This document shows positions 9,596 to 18,272 of a stretch of DNA of 64,000 nt, one piece after another. The position numbers and the translations under genes were made by a program. The number at the start of each line of letters is the position of its first letter. Position 1 is the stretch's first letter. The stretch spans positions 1,116,001-1,180,000 of the forward strand of contig CBDEGK010000008.1 in NCBI GenBank assembly GCA_965237855.1, read 5' to 3'. The notes under the pieces were generated by a model. That model did no database searches. It saw only the letters and a list, made by a program, of their open reading frames with translations, and was not told the DNA's origin. Source of the DNA: CBDEGK01 sp965237855 (GTDB lineage Bacteria; Pseudomonadota; Gammaproteobacteria; Pseudomonadales; Halieaceae).

Positions 9596-10281
9596 GATTG
9601 AGAGGGCAGGGCCCCTATATAGGGGAGCCAGGGCGGGATTTGGGTCCAGTTCGTGGCCTTGAGGTCAATCACGGAAATAATGTGCAACTCGGGCGCCCGG
9701 TCGGGGGGTGCATTGAGCGTCACCAGGTAGTCCGCGCTGGTATTTTGGTCCTGCGGGCCCGGAATAGATTCGGCCCATTCGTTCTTACGCACAATAAAAA
9801 GCGCATCACCGGCCAACATGCTGACCTTGGCAATGTATTGTGATTTGCCAAGTGCTTTCAGACTGTAGGCTTTACTGCTGACCAGCTTACCGCTGCGGCG
9901 TACTTCTATATTGAAAATGATGTTGGTTTCTCGCCTCACGGCAGGGATAGCGTCATTTACCAGGCGCTGGGCAATGTGCTCCAGCGCTGAAATACCCTCG
10001 GTGCCGCTGAGTGCAATCGCAGCGAACTCGTAGCTCTCACCGGCCAGTACCAGGGAGGAATCGGTCTCCTGGGCCCCTTGCTCAGCTTCGTTAGCGCGGG
10101 TTTTCTCCTCGGCGTAGTAGGATCGCAACATGGATTTGACGCGTTCAACTTCCTCTGCCTCCTGTTCGGCGTAGCTGGACTGCCCCAGTGCGGAGGCAGC
10201 GGCAATGGCCGGTGATAGACAGGCCAGCAGGATCGCGAAAAAGCGTGGTAGTGGACTGGTGAGTGGAATAGGGGAAGTCAT
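9592..10281 (-). CDS. Unknown exported protein
   Basis: A 229-residue protein I do not recognise. The ATG at 10281 gives a hydrophobic N-terminus (FFAILLACLSPAIAAASA) typical of a signal peptide; longer in-frame starts would run into the oppositely oriented gene at 10364 and are rejected. After the signal comes a charged helical segment (EQEAEEVERVKSMLRSYYAEEKTRANEAEQ) and then a probably beta-rich domain. It ends in a 4-base overlap with mnmC, suggesting co-transcription, but no functional link to tRNA modification is evident. Confidence 0.7.
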   Translation of the reverse strand: MTSPIPLTSPLPRFFAILLACLSPAIAAASALGQSSYAEQEAEEVERVKSMLRSYYAEEKTRANEAEQGAQETDSSLVLAGESYEFAAIALSGTEGISALEHIAQRLVNDAIPAVRRETNIIFNIEVRRSGKLVSSKAYSLKALGKSQYIAKVSMLAGDALFIVRKNEWAESIPGPQDQNTSADYLVTLNAPPDRAPELHIISVIDLKATNWTQIPPWLPYIGALPSQS

Positions 10282-10363
10282 ACTCTCATCATAGCAGAGC
10301 GCGCACTGCCCTTGTAAACGCGAACTATGGTGTTTGAGCTGGGTTGCCGTTAGACTTGCCGCC

Positions 10364-10849
10364 ATGAGTGAATACCAGAAACACGAGTTTACCCCCGACA
10401 AATTCCTGACCATCGCCAGCAATATCCTGTACAAGTCCTTTTTTGAAGCGCCACGCACAGATGCCAAGAATATGTACAAGGCATTGGTAGAGGGCAAGCG
10501 GGTAGCGCTGATGAACCTGAAAATGGAAGATGAATCTGAGCTGCGCTTTGATGTAAGCCTGGACAACAGTGAATTTCGCGGCAAAATTAACTTTGGAGCC
10601 TTTCGTTCCAGCCTGCAAGCGCTTATCGGTTCCACCAGTGGCCAGCTGGAGGCCGAGAAGGAAATTGTTACCTTCACTGAGAAAGAGACCGGCGAGGTAT
10701 TGTTTGGCGTTCCCGGCTTGACCCAGGAGGAAGGTCAGTTCAATGCCCTGATGTTGGCTGGCGAGTTTTCTGCGACAGGTGTGGTGCACTTGAAACTGCA
10801 GTACATGGAACCGGGCCAGTTTCTCGAACCGGCGACCGGGCAGGCCTGA
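10364..10849 (+). CDS. Conserved protein of unknown function
   Basis: A 161-residue cytoplasmic protein with no signal peptide or membrane segment; family not recognised. The ATG at 10364 (MSEYQKHEFTPDKFL) is preferred over an upstream GTG. The sequence alternates helical and strand-like stretches (RVALMNLKMEDESELRFDVSLDNSEFRGKINFGAF). It converges with the MaoC gene, and the two stop codons abut (TGATCA). Confidence 0.7.
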   Translation: MSEYQKHEFTPDKFLTIASNILYKSFFEAPRTDAKNMYKALVEGKRVALMNLKMEDESELRFDVSLDNSEFRGKINFGAFRSSLQALIGSTSGQLEAEKEIVTFTEKETGEVLFGVPGLTQEEGQFNALMLAGEFSATGVVHLKLQYMEPGQFLEPATGQA

Positions 10850-11326
10850 TCAGGCTCCAGCGGAGAATACCGGCAGCTCGGGTTTTTCCAGTTCCAGTTT
10901 TTCGGTCGGAGCCATGACCTCGGCGACGCCGCTGGCTACCGTTTTTCCATCCTGGTTTACCGCTTTGCAATTCAGGGTAACGAATTTGCGATCGTCACGT
11001 TTTTCGGTAACTTCCAGTTCAATAGTAATGCTGTCGCCAATGAGGACGGGAAGACGAAAACGCAGGGATTGTCCCAGGTAAATTGTGCCCGGGCCCGGTA
11101 GTTCCATGGCCAACGCCGCGGAAATGATTGCACCCGTGAGCATGCCATGGGCAATGGGTTGTTTGAACTGTGTGGTCGCTGCGAAGTCCGCGTCCAGGTG
11201 CACAGGATTGACATCTCCGGAGACGGCGGCAAACATCTGGATATCCTGCGCCTCGATGGTTTTACTGTAACTGGCGGTTTGGCCAATTTCTATTTCATCA
11301 TAGGTAAAGTTGCTCAGCGTGCTCAT
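10850..11326 (-). CDS. MaoC-like (R)-enoyl-CoA hydratase
   Basis: A 158-residue hot-dog fold protein with the hydratase-2 motif FAAVSGDVNPVHLDADFA (catalytic Asp and His) and the family-typical PIAHGMLTGAIISAAL. Such enzymes hydrate trans-2-enoyl-CoA to (R)-3-hydroxyacyl-CoA, linking beta-oxidation to polyhydroxyalkanoate synthesis (PhaJ-type), although other MaoC roles exist. The start MSTLSNFTYDEI at 11326 is preferred over an upstream ATG. No pha gene is nearby, so the pathway is unproven. Confidence 0.82.
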   Translation of the reverse strand: MSTLSNFTYDEIEIGQTASYSKTIEAQDIQMFAAVSGDVNPVHLDADFAATTQFKQPIAHGMLTGAIISAALAMELPGPGTIYLGQSLRFRLPVLIGDSITIELEVTEKRDDRKFVTLNCKAVNQDGKTVASGVAEVMAPTEKLELEKPELPVFSAGA

Positions 11327-11415
11327 AGTGTGAATATCCTTGATCGGTATTAAAAACAAAAAAAGCGAAGGTGGTGATTGTAAACCATTTGGCCGGCTAG
11401 CCGGAGCCCTGAGGG

Positions 11416-14400
11416 ATGGCTGATCCCATCATCCGTTTTCCGGCTGAGCTACCGGTCGCCGAGCGGCGCGAGGAAATTGCTGAGGCCATTGCCGCCAACC
11501 AGGTGGTGATCCTGGCGGGTGAAACAGGCTCGGGTAAAACCACGCAGCTGCCCAAGATCTGCCTGCAGTTGGGGCGGGGGCAAGGCGGTATTATCGGTCA
11601 CACCCAGCCCCGCAGAATAGCCGCGCGCAGTGTGGCTCAGCGTATCGCCGAAGAACTGGGAGAACAGTTGGGAGCTACCGTTGGCTACCAGGTTCGATTC
11701 ACTGATCAATCCTCTGCAGACACCCGCATCAAGCTAATGACCGACGGCATCCTACTGGCGGAGATACAGCGTGACCGAATGTTGCGCAAGTATGACACTC
11801 TCATTATTGACGAGGCACACGAACGTAGCCTGAACATCGATTTTCTACTCGGCTACCTGAGGCAGCTGCTGCCCAAGCGCCCGGACTTGAAGCTGATTGT
11901 TACCTCGGCAACTATTGATGTAGACAGCTTCTCCCGGCATTTCAGCGATGCCCCAGTCATTGAGGTATCGGGCCGCACCTGGCCGGTTAGTGTGGAACAT
12001 CTCGAAGCCGCCGGTGATGGCGCTGATCAGAATCAACGGATCTTGGAGGCACTGCAGGACATCCACTGCCGACGCTACGGAGAGACCGGGGATGTGTTGG
12101 TTTTTCTCAGCGGTGAACGAGAGATACGTGAACTTGCCCAGTTGTTGCGACGTGCACAGCTGAGTGATCTCGAAGTCCTACCTTTATATGCACGATTGTC
12201 CGCCGCCGAACAGTCGCGGGTGTTCCAGACTCGCCGGCGGCGCGGCATTCGGGTAGTGCTGTCGACCAACGTGGCGGAAACCTCACTGACGGTTCCCGGC
12301 ATTCGCTACGTTATTGACCCTGGCTTTGCCCGTGTCAGCCGCTATAGCTATCGCACCAAGATGCAGCGTTTGCCGGTAGAGGCGATATCCCAGGCCAGCG
12401 CTAATCAGCGCATGGGGCGCTGCGGTCGAGTTGCCGCGGGTGTGTGCCTGCGCCTCTACAGTGAAGAGGATTTTGCCGCTCGACCGGAATACACAGAGCC
12501 GGAAATTCGACGTACCAACCTGGCCGCCGTGATATTGCAAATGCTGCGTCTAAAGCTTGGCGATATAGCGAGATTCCCCTTTATCGAGCCGCCGGACAGT
12601 CGCCAGATCAGGGATGGTATGGCCCTGTTGACAGAATTGGCTGCAGTGGACAAACAGGGCAGGCTGACCGATGTTGGTCGGCAAATGTCCGGCTTCCCGG
12701 TTGACCCTCGATTCGGCCGCATGATGCTCGCGGCCACGGCTGGTGGCTGTCTGCGTGAGATTTTGATCATTGTCAGTGCGTTGAGTGTGCAGGATCCACG
12801 GGAGCGCCCGGTAGACAAACAGCAGGCGGCGGATGAAAAACATCGGCGTTTCTGGCACAAGCAGTCAGATTTCATGGCCTGGTTGTCCCTGTGGGACTAC
12901 TGTGAGGAACAGCGTCAGGCCCTCAGTAGAAATCAGTGGCGCAGACAATGCCAGAAAGAATTTCTCTCCTATACACGCCTGCTGGAATGGCGCGATATAC
13001 ATTTCCAGTTAACATTGGCCTGTCGACAGGCTGGATTGGGCCAGAATAAAAATGCAGCGGATTACCAGGCCATTCACCGCGCCCTGCTGAGTGGCTTGTT
13101 GGGCAACTTGGCTCAATGGCATGAAGTGCATCAATATCGAGGTAGCCGCAACAGCGTGTTGCAGATTTTCCCGGGTTCCTCCCAATTCAAGTTGAAGCCC
13201 AAATGGCTGATGGCGGCAGAAATTGTCGAAACCACCAAGGTCTATGCCAGGAGTGTCGCCGCTATTGATCCACAGTGGGCGCTGGATATTAACCCCTCGC
13301 TTCTGAAGCATCACTATTTTGAGCCGCGCTGGCACGCCCGCACCGGTCGGGTGATGGCCTACGATCGGGTAAGCCTTTACGGCCTGGTGTTGGTAGAAAA
13401 ACAACGGGTTCACTATGGGCCGATTCAAGCGGCTGAGGCCAGGGAAATTCTGGTGCGCGAGGGTTTGGTGATAGGGCGGGTGAGACAGCCGCCTACTTTT
13501 TTGCGCCACAACCGGCAGATGGTTGAAGAGCTGGAGGCATTGGAGTCCAAAGTTCGACGACGGGACATTGTGGTGGACGAGCAAACCCAGGTGGATTTCT
13601 ACCTGGAGCGCCTGCCAGACAACATCACTACCATCAACCGGCTCAAGGCGTGGTTGAAGCGCGATCGTGGCGCAGATGAACTACTGAGGATGTCCCGCCA
13701 GCAGTTGTCCATGCGTTCGCCTGGGCAGGAGATCGGCGCACAGTTTCCCGATACGCTGATCTGGCAGGACTTCGAATTACAGCTGAGCTATCACTTCGAG
13801 CCTGGGCATGAGCGCGATGGTGTGTCAGTGACTGTGCCTGTCGGCCTGCTCAACCGTATACCGCGCTATCGCTTCCAGTGGCTGGTGCCCGGATTGTTGC
13901 GGGAGAAATGTATTCAGTTGGTGAAGGGTCTGCCCAAGTCAATTCGCAAACAATTGGTGCCTGTACCCGACTACGTGGACCGGGTACTGACACAGATGCA
14001 AGCCGAGGACCGACCGCTGACATTGGTGCTGGGCGAGGCCCTGAGCCGCATGGCTGGTGTTCGCATTGAGGCAGAGGATTGGGGCGAACAACAATTGGAT
14101 GACTACTACCGTATGCATCTTCAAGTGGTGGATGGGGAGGGCGAACTTCTGGCCCAGGGTCGCAACCTGGAAGTATTGCTGCAACAGTGTCGACAGCAGA
14201 GTCGTGACAGTCTGCAACCCGTTGAAGAAGATGGGCTGGCCATGGAGGGGCTAACTCGCTGGCCGGACCAGGATATTCCACACAGCTGGCGCATCCGCCA
14301 GGCGGGCATCGACATAGAGAGCTATCCCGCGCTGATCGATTGCGGCGATACGGTCGCCGTACGTATGCTGGATTACCCGCGAGACGCGGCGGTTGCTCAT

Positions 14401-15129
14401 CGGCGCGGTCTAATCTGTCTGTTGCGCATTTACTGTGCTGAGCAGGTTCGTTACATCCGCAAACAGACCTTGCGCGGCAATAAATTCAGCCTGGTGTTGG
14501 CGGGTTCGGGCCTGGAGCGCGCGGTGCTGATTGAAGACCTGGTCGATGCCTGCCTGGCGCGTTGCCTGCTGCCTGGCGGGGATGACCCTCGGAGCGAGGC
14601 GGCCTTCAAAGCAGCAATCGCCGAGGGGCGCGCTCGCCTGGTAGAAGCTGCCAATGACTACGAGCGTATTCTGTTCGCCAGCCTGGAATCTCTGACCCAA
14701 TTGCGTCAGCTATTTAGTCAGCAGCAATCCGATCCAGGTGTCCACGCCATTGCTGATATAGAGGCGCAATTGGTCGATCTGTTCCGCCCCGGTTTCTTGC
14801 GCGATACCGACTACGAATGGGCCAGTCAGTACCCGCGATACCTGAAGGCAGCACTCAACCGGCTGCAGCGCCTCAGTGGTCAGCACCAAAAGGACCAGTC
14901 CAACCGAGAGTTGATCAGTGAGCTCAAGCAGCCCCTGACAGAACTGCTCGGGCAGGCGAGCAATGGTCTGTTGATTAACCCTGAGCTCATACAATACCGC
15001 TGGATGCTGGAGGAGTTCCGTGTCTCCCTGTTTGCCCAGTCGCTGGGTACCGCGCTACCGGTTTCTGCCAGGCGCTTGCAGGAGCAGTGGTCGAGGGTGG
15101 AAACCTGGCTGCTAGAGAATCCAGCGTGA
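11416..15129 (+). CDS. hrpA: ATP-dependent RNA helicase HrpA
   Basis: A 1237-residue DEAH-box helicase. Walker A is GETGSGKTT at residues 35-43, DEAH near 132, SAT in LIVTSATID, and the motif VI region QRMGRCGR. After the two RecA-like domains come the winged-helix/HA2 region, an OB-fold and the long C-terminal DUF3418-type domain that marks bacterial HrpA. The protein unwinds RNA and acts in mRNA processing and rescue of collided ribosomes. It is monocistronic with GGAGCCCTGAGGG before the ATG. Confidence 0.96.
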   Translation: MADPIIRFPAELPVAERREEIAEAIAANQVVILAGETGSGKTTQLPKICLQLGRGQGGIIGHTQPRRIAARSVAQRIAEELGEQLGATVGYQVRFTDQSSADTRIKLMTDGILLAEIQRDRMLRKYDTLIIDEAHERSLNIDFLLGYLRQLLPKRPDLKLIVTSATIDVDSFSRHFSDAPVIEVSGRTWPVSVEHLEAAGDGADQNQRILEALQDIHCRRYGETGDVLVFLSGEREIRELAQLLRRAQLSDLEVLPLYARLSAAEQSRVFQTRRRRGIRVVLSTNVAETSLTVPGIRYVIDPGFARVSRYSYRTKMQRLPVEAISQASANQRMGRCGRVAAGVCLRLYSEEDFAARPEYTEPEIRRTNLAAVILQMLRLKLGDIARFPFIEPPDSRQIRDGMALLTELAAVDKQGRLTDVGRQMSGFPVDPRFGRMMLAATAGGCLREILIIVSALSVQDPRERPVDKQQAADEKHRRFWHKQSDFMAWLSLWDYCEEQRQALSRNQWRRQCQKEFLSYTRLLEWRDIHFQLTLACRQAGLGQNKNAADYQAIHRALLSGLLGNLAQWHEVHQYRGSRNSVLQIFPGSSQFKLKPKWLMAAEIVETTKVYARSVAAIDPQWALDINPSLLKHHYFEPRWHARTGRVMAYDRVSLYGLVLVEKQRVHYGPIQAAEAREILVREGLVIGRVRQPPTFLRHNRQMVEELEALESKVRRRDIVVDEQTQVDFYLERLPDNITTINRLKAWLKRDRGADELLRMSRQQLSMRSPGQEIGAQFPDTLIWQDFELQLSYHFEPGHERDGVSVTVPVGLLNRIPRYRFQWLVPGLLREKCIQLVKGLPKSIRKQLVPVPDYVDRVLTQMQAEDRPLTLVLGEALSRMAGVRIEAEDWGEQQLDDYYRMHLQVVDGEGELLAQGRNLEVLLQQCRQQSRDSLQPVEEDGLAMEGLTRWPDQDIPHSWRIRQAGIDIESYPALIDCGDTVAVRMLDYPRDAAVAHRRGLICLLRIYCAEQVRYIRKQTLRGNKFSLVLAGSGLERAVLIEDLVDACLARCLLPGGDDPRSEAAFKAAIAEGRARLVEAANDYERILFASLESLTQLRQLFSQQQSDPGVHAIADIEAQLVDLFRPGFLRDTDYEWASQYPRYLKAALNRLQRLSGQHQKDQSNRELISELKQPLTELLGQASNGLLINPELIQYRWMLEEFRVSLFAQSLGTALPVSARRLQEQWSRVETWLLENPA

Positions 15130-15201
15130 TGGCCGTGGGACGCCGTATCCCTTGGCTTGGTCGTCAGTGTAGACAAAATAACAAAATCTAGATGCGACTA
15201 T

Positions 15202-15229
15202 GAAACTTGTTGTCTAAACTTGTGTCATA
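15202..15229 (+). promoter_or_regulatory. Possible ECF-sigma promoter of the hvf operon
   Basis: GAAACTT at 15202-15208, a 16-base spacer, then TCATA at 15225-15229. This resembles RpoE/ECF promoters (GGAACTT-N16-TCTAA) and lies about 79 bases before the precursor gene. ECF control is known for related MNIO operons; assignment here is by pattern only. Confidence 0.4.
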
Positions 15230-15307
15230 GGTAGCACGATGAGTCTTTGTGGTATCTACTCTTCTCAATCAAACCAATCATTAGAACTGAAACAATATGG
15301 AGTTATT

Positions 15308-15706
15308 ATGGCCTACACAAGAAAACCCCTAGCTGCTGCATTGGGCGTGGCATTCCTGGCAACGACGCTGGCACCCATCGCCTCTGCTGAAATCAATCCA
15401 TTCTCAGCCACTCAGCTGAGCGGCGGCTATGACCTGGTGAACTTTGCCCACCACGCCGCGGGAGAAACCAAGAAAGCCGAAGGTAAATGCGGCGAAGGCA
15501 AATGTGGTGAAGGTAAGAAAGCCGAAGGTAAGTGCGGCGAAGGTAAGAAAGCCGAAGGCAAGTGCGGCGAAGGTAAATGCGGCGAGTCCAAAGGTGCCGA
15601 AGGCAAGTGCGGTGAGTCCAAGGGTGCCGAAGGCAAGTGTGGCGAGTCCAAGGGTGCCGAAGGTAAATGTGGTGAAGGCAAGTGCGGCGAGAATAAAGGA
15701 GGCTGA
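15308..15706 (+). CDS. hvfA: HvfA-type MNIO peptide precursor (EGKCG repeats)
   Basis: A 132-residue secreted peptide precursor. An ATG with GGAG nine bases upstream begins a signal peptide ending near ASA (residue 27). After a short linker (to residue 57) the rest is exactly 15 pentapeptides: nine EGKCG, two EGKKA, three ESKGA and a final ENKGG. In the HvfABC family, the Cys of EGKCG motifs is converted by the MNIO enzyme to a heterocyclic copper-binding group. All nine Cys of the mature region lie in EGKCG. It is the first gene of an operon with hvfB and hvfC. Role inferred: periplasmic copper sequestration or protection. Confidence 0.85.
   Translation: MAYTRKPLAAALGVAFLATTLAPIASAEINPFSATQLSGGYDLVNFAHHAAGETKKAEGKCGEGKCGEGKKAEGKCGEGKKAEGKCGEGKCGESKGAEGKCGESKGAEGKCGESKGAEGKCGEGKCGENKGG
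15479..15703 (+). repeat. 15-bp coding tandem repeat (15 units) in hvfA
   Basis: Fifteen in-frame 15-bp units of the type GAAGGTAAATGCGGC with frequent silent third-base changes. The pentapeptide is conserved more strictly than the DNA, which points to selection on the peptide. The array may still vary in length by slippage. Confidence 0.9.
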
Positions 15707-15729
15707 GACAAATCTGGCCTGACTGATAT

Positions 15730-16581
15730 ATGTCTGAACCAACAGCGAGTTTCCAGGGAGCTGGACTCGGATTGCGGCGGGCCCTTTTGGGCCCGCTTGC
15801 GTCTATGCAGGCAGGAAGCCTGGACTTTATGGAAGTGGCCCCAGAAAACTGGATTGGTGTGGGTGGCCGATTCGGCCGGCAATTCCGCGAATTGGCTGAG
15901 CGTCACACCATTGTTCTGCATGGCTTGTCGCTCAATATTGGCGGCAGCGAACCTGTCGACCGTGAGCTGGTGAGTGCCATAGGCACATTCATGGGGGAAT
16001 ATGATTGCCCTCTCTACAGTGAACACCTGACCTATTGTGGTGACGATGGTCATCTTTATGATTTGCTGCCGATACCGTTTACCGAAGAAGCGGTGGCTCA
16101 CGTGGTCGATCGAGTCAAGCTAGTACAGGATATTCTCGGTCGTCGAATAGCGCTTGAAAATGCCTCGTACTATGCGGCGCCGCACCAGGCGATGTCGGAG
16201 AGTGAGTTTATCCATGCCATTGTGGAGGGCGCGGACTGCGATCTGTTGTTGGACGTGAACAATATCTACGTGAACAGTATCAACCATGGCTACGATGCCC
16301 ATGAATTTCTGCGTGAATTACCTCTGCAGCGGGCGCGTTATATACATGTCGCCGGGCACTTCGACGAGGCGGAGGATTTAAAGGTAGATTCGCACGGTTC
16401 AGATGTCATTGATCCAGTGTGGTCTCTACTGGCGGAGGCCTATAGTCTCTGCGGTGTGTTGCCCACACTACTGGAACGCGATTTCAACATTCCGCCACTG
16501 GCGCAGCTGCTGCAGGAAGTGGAACAAATCCGGCAGCTGCAGTCTTGTGCGACCGAGCAGGGGGGGCGAGACTATGCCTGA
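15730..16581 (+). CDS. hvfB: MNIO (DUF692) multinuclear iron-dependent oxidase, HvfB-like
   Basis: A 283-residue TIM-barrel enzyme of the MNIO/DUF692 family, which uses a di- or tri-iron centre and oxygen to modify Cys in peptide precursors. Family signatures are visible: FMEVAPENW near the start, HGLSLNIGG, YSEHLTYCG, IALENASYYA, LLLDVNNIYVNSINHG, YIHVAGHF, DSHGSDV and LLERDFNIP, containing the His, Glu, Asp and Asn ligands. It starts 23 bases after hvfA and overlaps hvfC by 8 bases. The expected reaction is oxidation of EGKCG Cys residues in the upstream precursor; the exact product is inferred from the family. Confidence 0.92.
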   Translation: MSEPTASFQGAGLGLRRALLGPLASMQAGSLDFMEVAPENWIGVGGRFGRQFRELAERHTIVLHGLSLNIGGSEPVDRELVSAIGTFMGEYDCPLYSEHLTYCGDDGHLYDLLPIPFTEEAVAHVVDRVKLVQDILGRRIALENASYYAAPHQAMSESEFIHAIVEGADCDLLLDVNNIYVNSINHGYDAHEFLRELPLQRARYIHVAGHFDEAEDLKVDSHGSDVIDPVWSLLAEAYSLCGVLPTLLERDFNIPPLAQLLQEVEQIRQLQSCATEQGGRDYA

Positions 16582-17359
16582 GCCCGCTGCAATCACCTCC
16601 TCACTGCAGGAGGCCCAGCGGGAGTTTACGGCACATATCCGTGATCCCGCCTCAGTGCCTGGCCCGCACGGCATTGAAAAGCGGCGCATGAAGATTTACA
16701 ACGATCTTATCTACAACAATATCGAAGGTTTCCTCAGCGGTGGCTTTCCCGTGACCCGCAGCCTGTATCGTATTGAGGACTGGCACCGATTAGTGCGCAG
16801 CTTTGTACGAGACTGCCGCTGCCAGACACCCTATTTCTTGGAAATTAGTCAGGAATTTATCCAGTTCTTGATGCAGCAATACACCCTGAGCCCGGTTGAC
16901 CCGCCGTTCCTGTTGGAATTGGTTCACTATGAGTGGGCCGAGCTCGCTCTCGATGTGGCCGAGGAGGAGGTTGGGGGTGAGGTGGCAGATGCTGCCGTCG
17001 ATCCCCTACAAGGTGTGCCGATATTGTCGCCGCTGGTGTGGAGCCTCAGTTACCAATACCCGGTGCATAAGATTGGTCCCGGATTTGAACCAGATGTGCC
17101 GCCTCCTGATCCAACCTACCTGGTGGTATACCGAAACCGGGACGACGAGGTGGGCTTCCTGGAATCCAATGCGGCAACTGCGCGCCTGTTGGAGTTGCTG
17201 CGGGATAACGAGGCCGGCGCCAGCGGGCTGGTATTGCTGGAGCAATTGGCGGCGGAGATGAATTCGTCATCGGTGACTTCGGTGGTCGAGTTTGGCGCCA
17301 ATATGCTGCGTCAGTTTCTCGAGTTGGACATTGTCGCCAGCGTTCGAACCACTGTCTGA
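16574..17359 (+). CDS. hvfC: DUF2063 MNIO partner protein, HvfC-like
   Basis: A 261-residue protein with the N-terminal DUF2063 fold (LQEAQREFTAHIRDP ... RRMKIYNDLIYNNIEGFLSGGFPVTRSL), often mis-named a DNA-binding domain, and a C-terminal winged-helix-like part (YLVVYRNRDDEVGFLESNAATARLLELL). In MNIO systems this partner recognises the precursor and presents it to the oxidase. The ATG at 16574 overlaps hvfB, so the stoichiometry is probably coupled. A long upstream extension in the same frame runs inside hvfB and is rejected. Confidence 0.88.
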   Translation: MPEPAAITSSLQEAQREFTAHIRDPASVPGPHGIEKRRMKIYNDLIYNNIEGFLSGGFPVTRSLYRIEDWHRLVRSFVRDCRCQTPYFLEISQEFIQFLMQQYTLSPVDPPFLLELVHYEWAELALDVAEEEVGGEVADAAVDPLQGVPILSPLVWSLSYQYPVHKIGPGFEPDVPPPDPTYLVVYRNRDDEVGFLESNAATARLLELLRDNEAGASGLVLLEQLAAEMNSSSVTSVVEFGANMLRQFLELDIVASVRTTV

Positions 17360-17376
17360 TAGGCAGTCGGCTGAGA

Positions 17377-17400
17377 GCCCGCAAGTCTGCCCTTGCGGGC
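17377..17400 (+). terminator. Hairpin after the hvf operon
   Basis: A perfect 9-bp stem GCCCGCAAG/CTTGCGGGC with a 6-base loop, 17 bases after hvfC. No T tract follows, so it is either an mRNA 3'-end stabiliser or a weak terminator. Confidence 0.5.
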
Positions 17401-17449
17401 AACACGGCCGCTGGCTATAATTCTATACTTGATCTGGCTGTGATTAACT

Positions 17450-18172
17450 ATGACATCACTAATGCGTTTATTGCCCCTGCTGCTGGCACTTGTCTGTGTG
17501 CAGGCTTGTGCGTCGACGCAGGGCGGCGCCAATCCCGATCCCTATGAGAGTGTTAATCGCAAGATATTTATCCTTAATGACGGTCTCGACCGCCACCTGC
17601 TGGCGCCTGTTTCCCGCGGTTACAATACCGTCATGCCGGGTTTTGCCGAGCGTGGGGTGAGTAATTTCTTTGCCAATCTCTACGATTTCAACGGTTCCAT
17701 CAATGCCGTATTGCAGGGACGATTTTTAGGTGCGGTCCAGAATGGCGGCCGCTTTATCATTAATTCCACGGTGGGTATGTTCGGCTTCCTCAACATTGCC
17801 TCGGAAATGGGCATCCCACCTTATCGAACTGACTTTGGCCACACCCTGGCGCGCTGGGGTGCCAGTTCCGGGCCCTACCTGATGGTGCCGTTTTTCGGCC
17901 CACGTACGGTACGCAGCGGGACCGGATACATTGTTGATTCTGTCGCCTCGGTGCAGTGGGGAATTGATAGTTTGGCTACCCGCGCCTTCCTGTTCGGCCT
18001 GGAGGTTATCGATACCCGGGCTGCTCTGGCTGACGCGGAACAGCTGATTTCCGGTGACCGCTATATATTTCTCCGCGATGTCTATCTTCAGCAACGCGAG
18101 GTTTTCGTCAATGACGGGCTATTGCAAGACACGTTCTCTGACTTCGATGATGCATTCGACTGGGAAGAGTAA
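17450..18172 (+). CDS. mlaA: Phospholipid-retrieval lipoprotein MlaA (VacJ)
   Basis: A 240-residue outer-membrane lipoprotein. The lipobox VQAC places the lipidated Cys at residue 20. Family signatures DPYESVNRKIFILND, NFFANLYDFNGSINAVLQG, FGHTLARWG and GPYLMVPFFGPRTVR are all present. MlaA removes mislocalised phospholipids from the outer leaflet and hands them to MlaC. The rest of the Mla system is not here, as is usual in Pseudomonas-type genomes where mlaA precedes rssB/rssC. Confidence 0.95.
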   Translation: MTSLMRLLPLLLALVCVQACASTQGGANPDPYESVNRKIFILNDGLDRHLLAPVSRGYNTVMPGFAERGVSNFFANLYDFNGSINAVLQGRFLGAVQNGGRFIINSTVGMFGFLNIASEMGIPPYRTDFGHTLARWGASSGPYLMVPFFGPRTVRSGTGYIVDSVASVQWGIDSLATRAFLFGLEVIDTRAALADAEQLISGDRYIFLRDVYLQQREVFVNDGLLQDTFSDFDDAFDWEE

Positions 18173-18272
18173 GCCCTAATTTGTGAAATCCTTGGCAGTT
18201 CGCGGCCATATCCTTGCAGCACCCCCCCTGATGAAGGTAGTGTTTCGAGACTAACTGTCGAAGTGTGCCCTG

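Noticed and set aside
10282..10677. N-terminal extension of the exported unknown protein (start at 10677)
   Set aside because: It would lie entirely antisense to the well-formed gene at 10364 and would hide the signal peptide beginning at 10281.
15427..16101. Minus-strand 224-codon open frame rich in Pro-Ser-His
   Set aside because: It is the antisense shadow of the hvfA pentapeptide repeats and the start of hvfB; no ribosome binding site or family features.
16403..16573. Longer HvfC starting inside hvfB
   Set aside because: The added residues are an out-of-frame reading of hvfB; the ATG at 16574 fits the family start.
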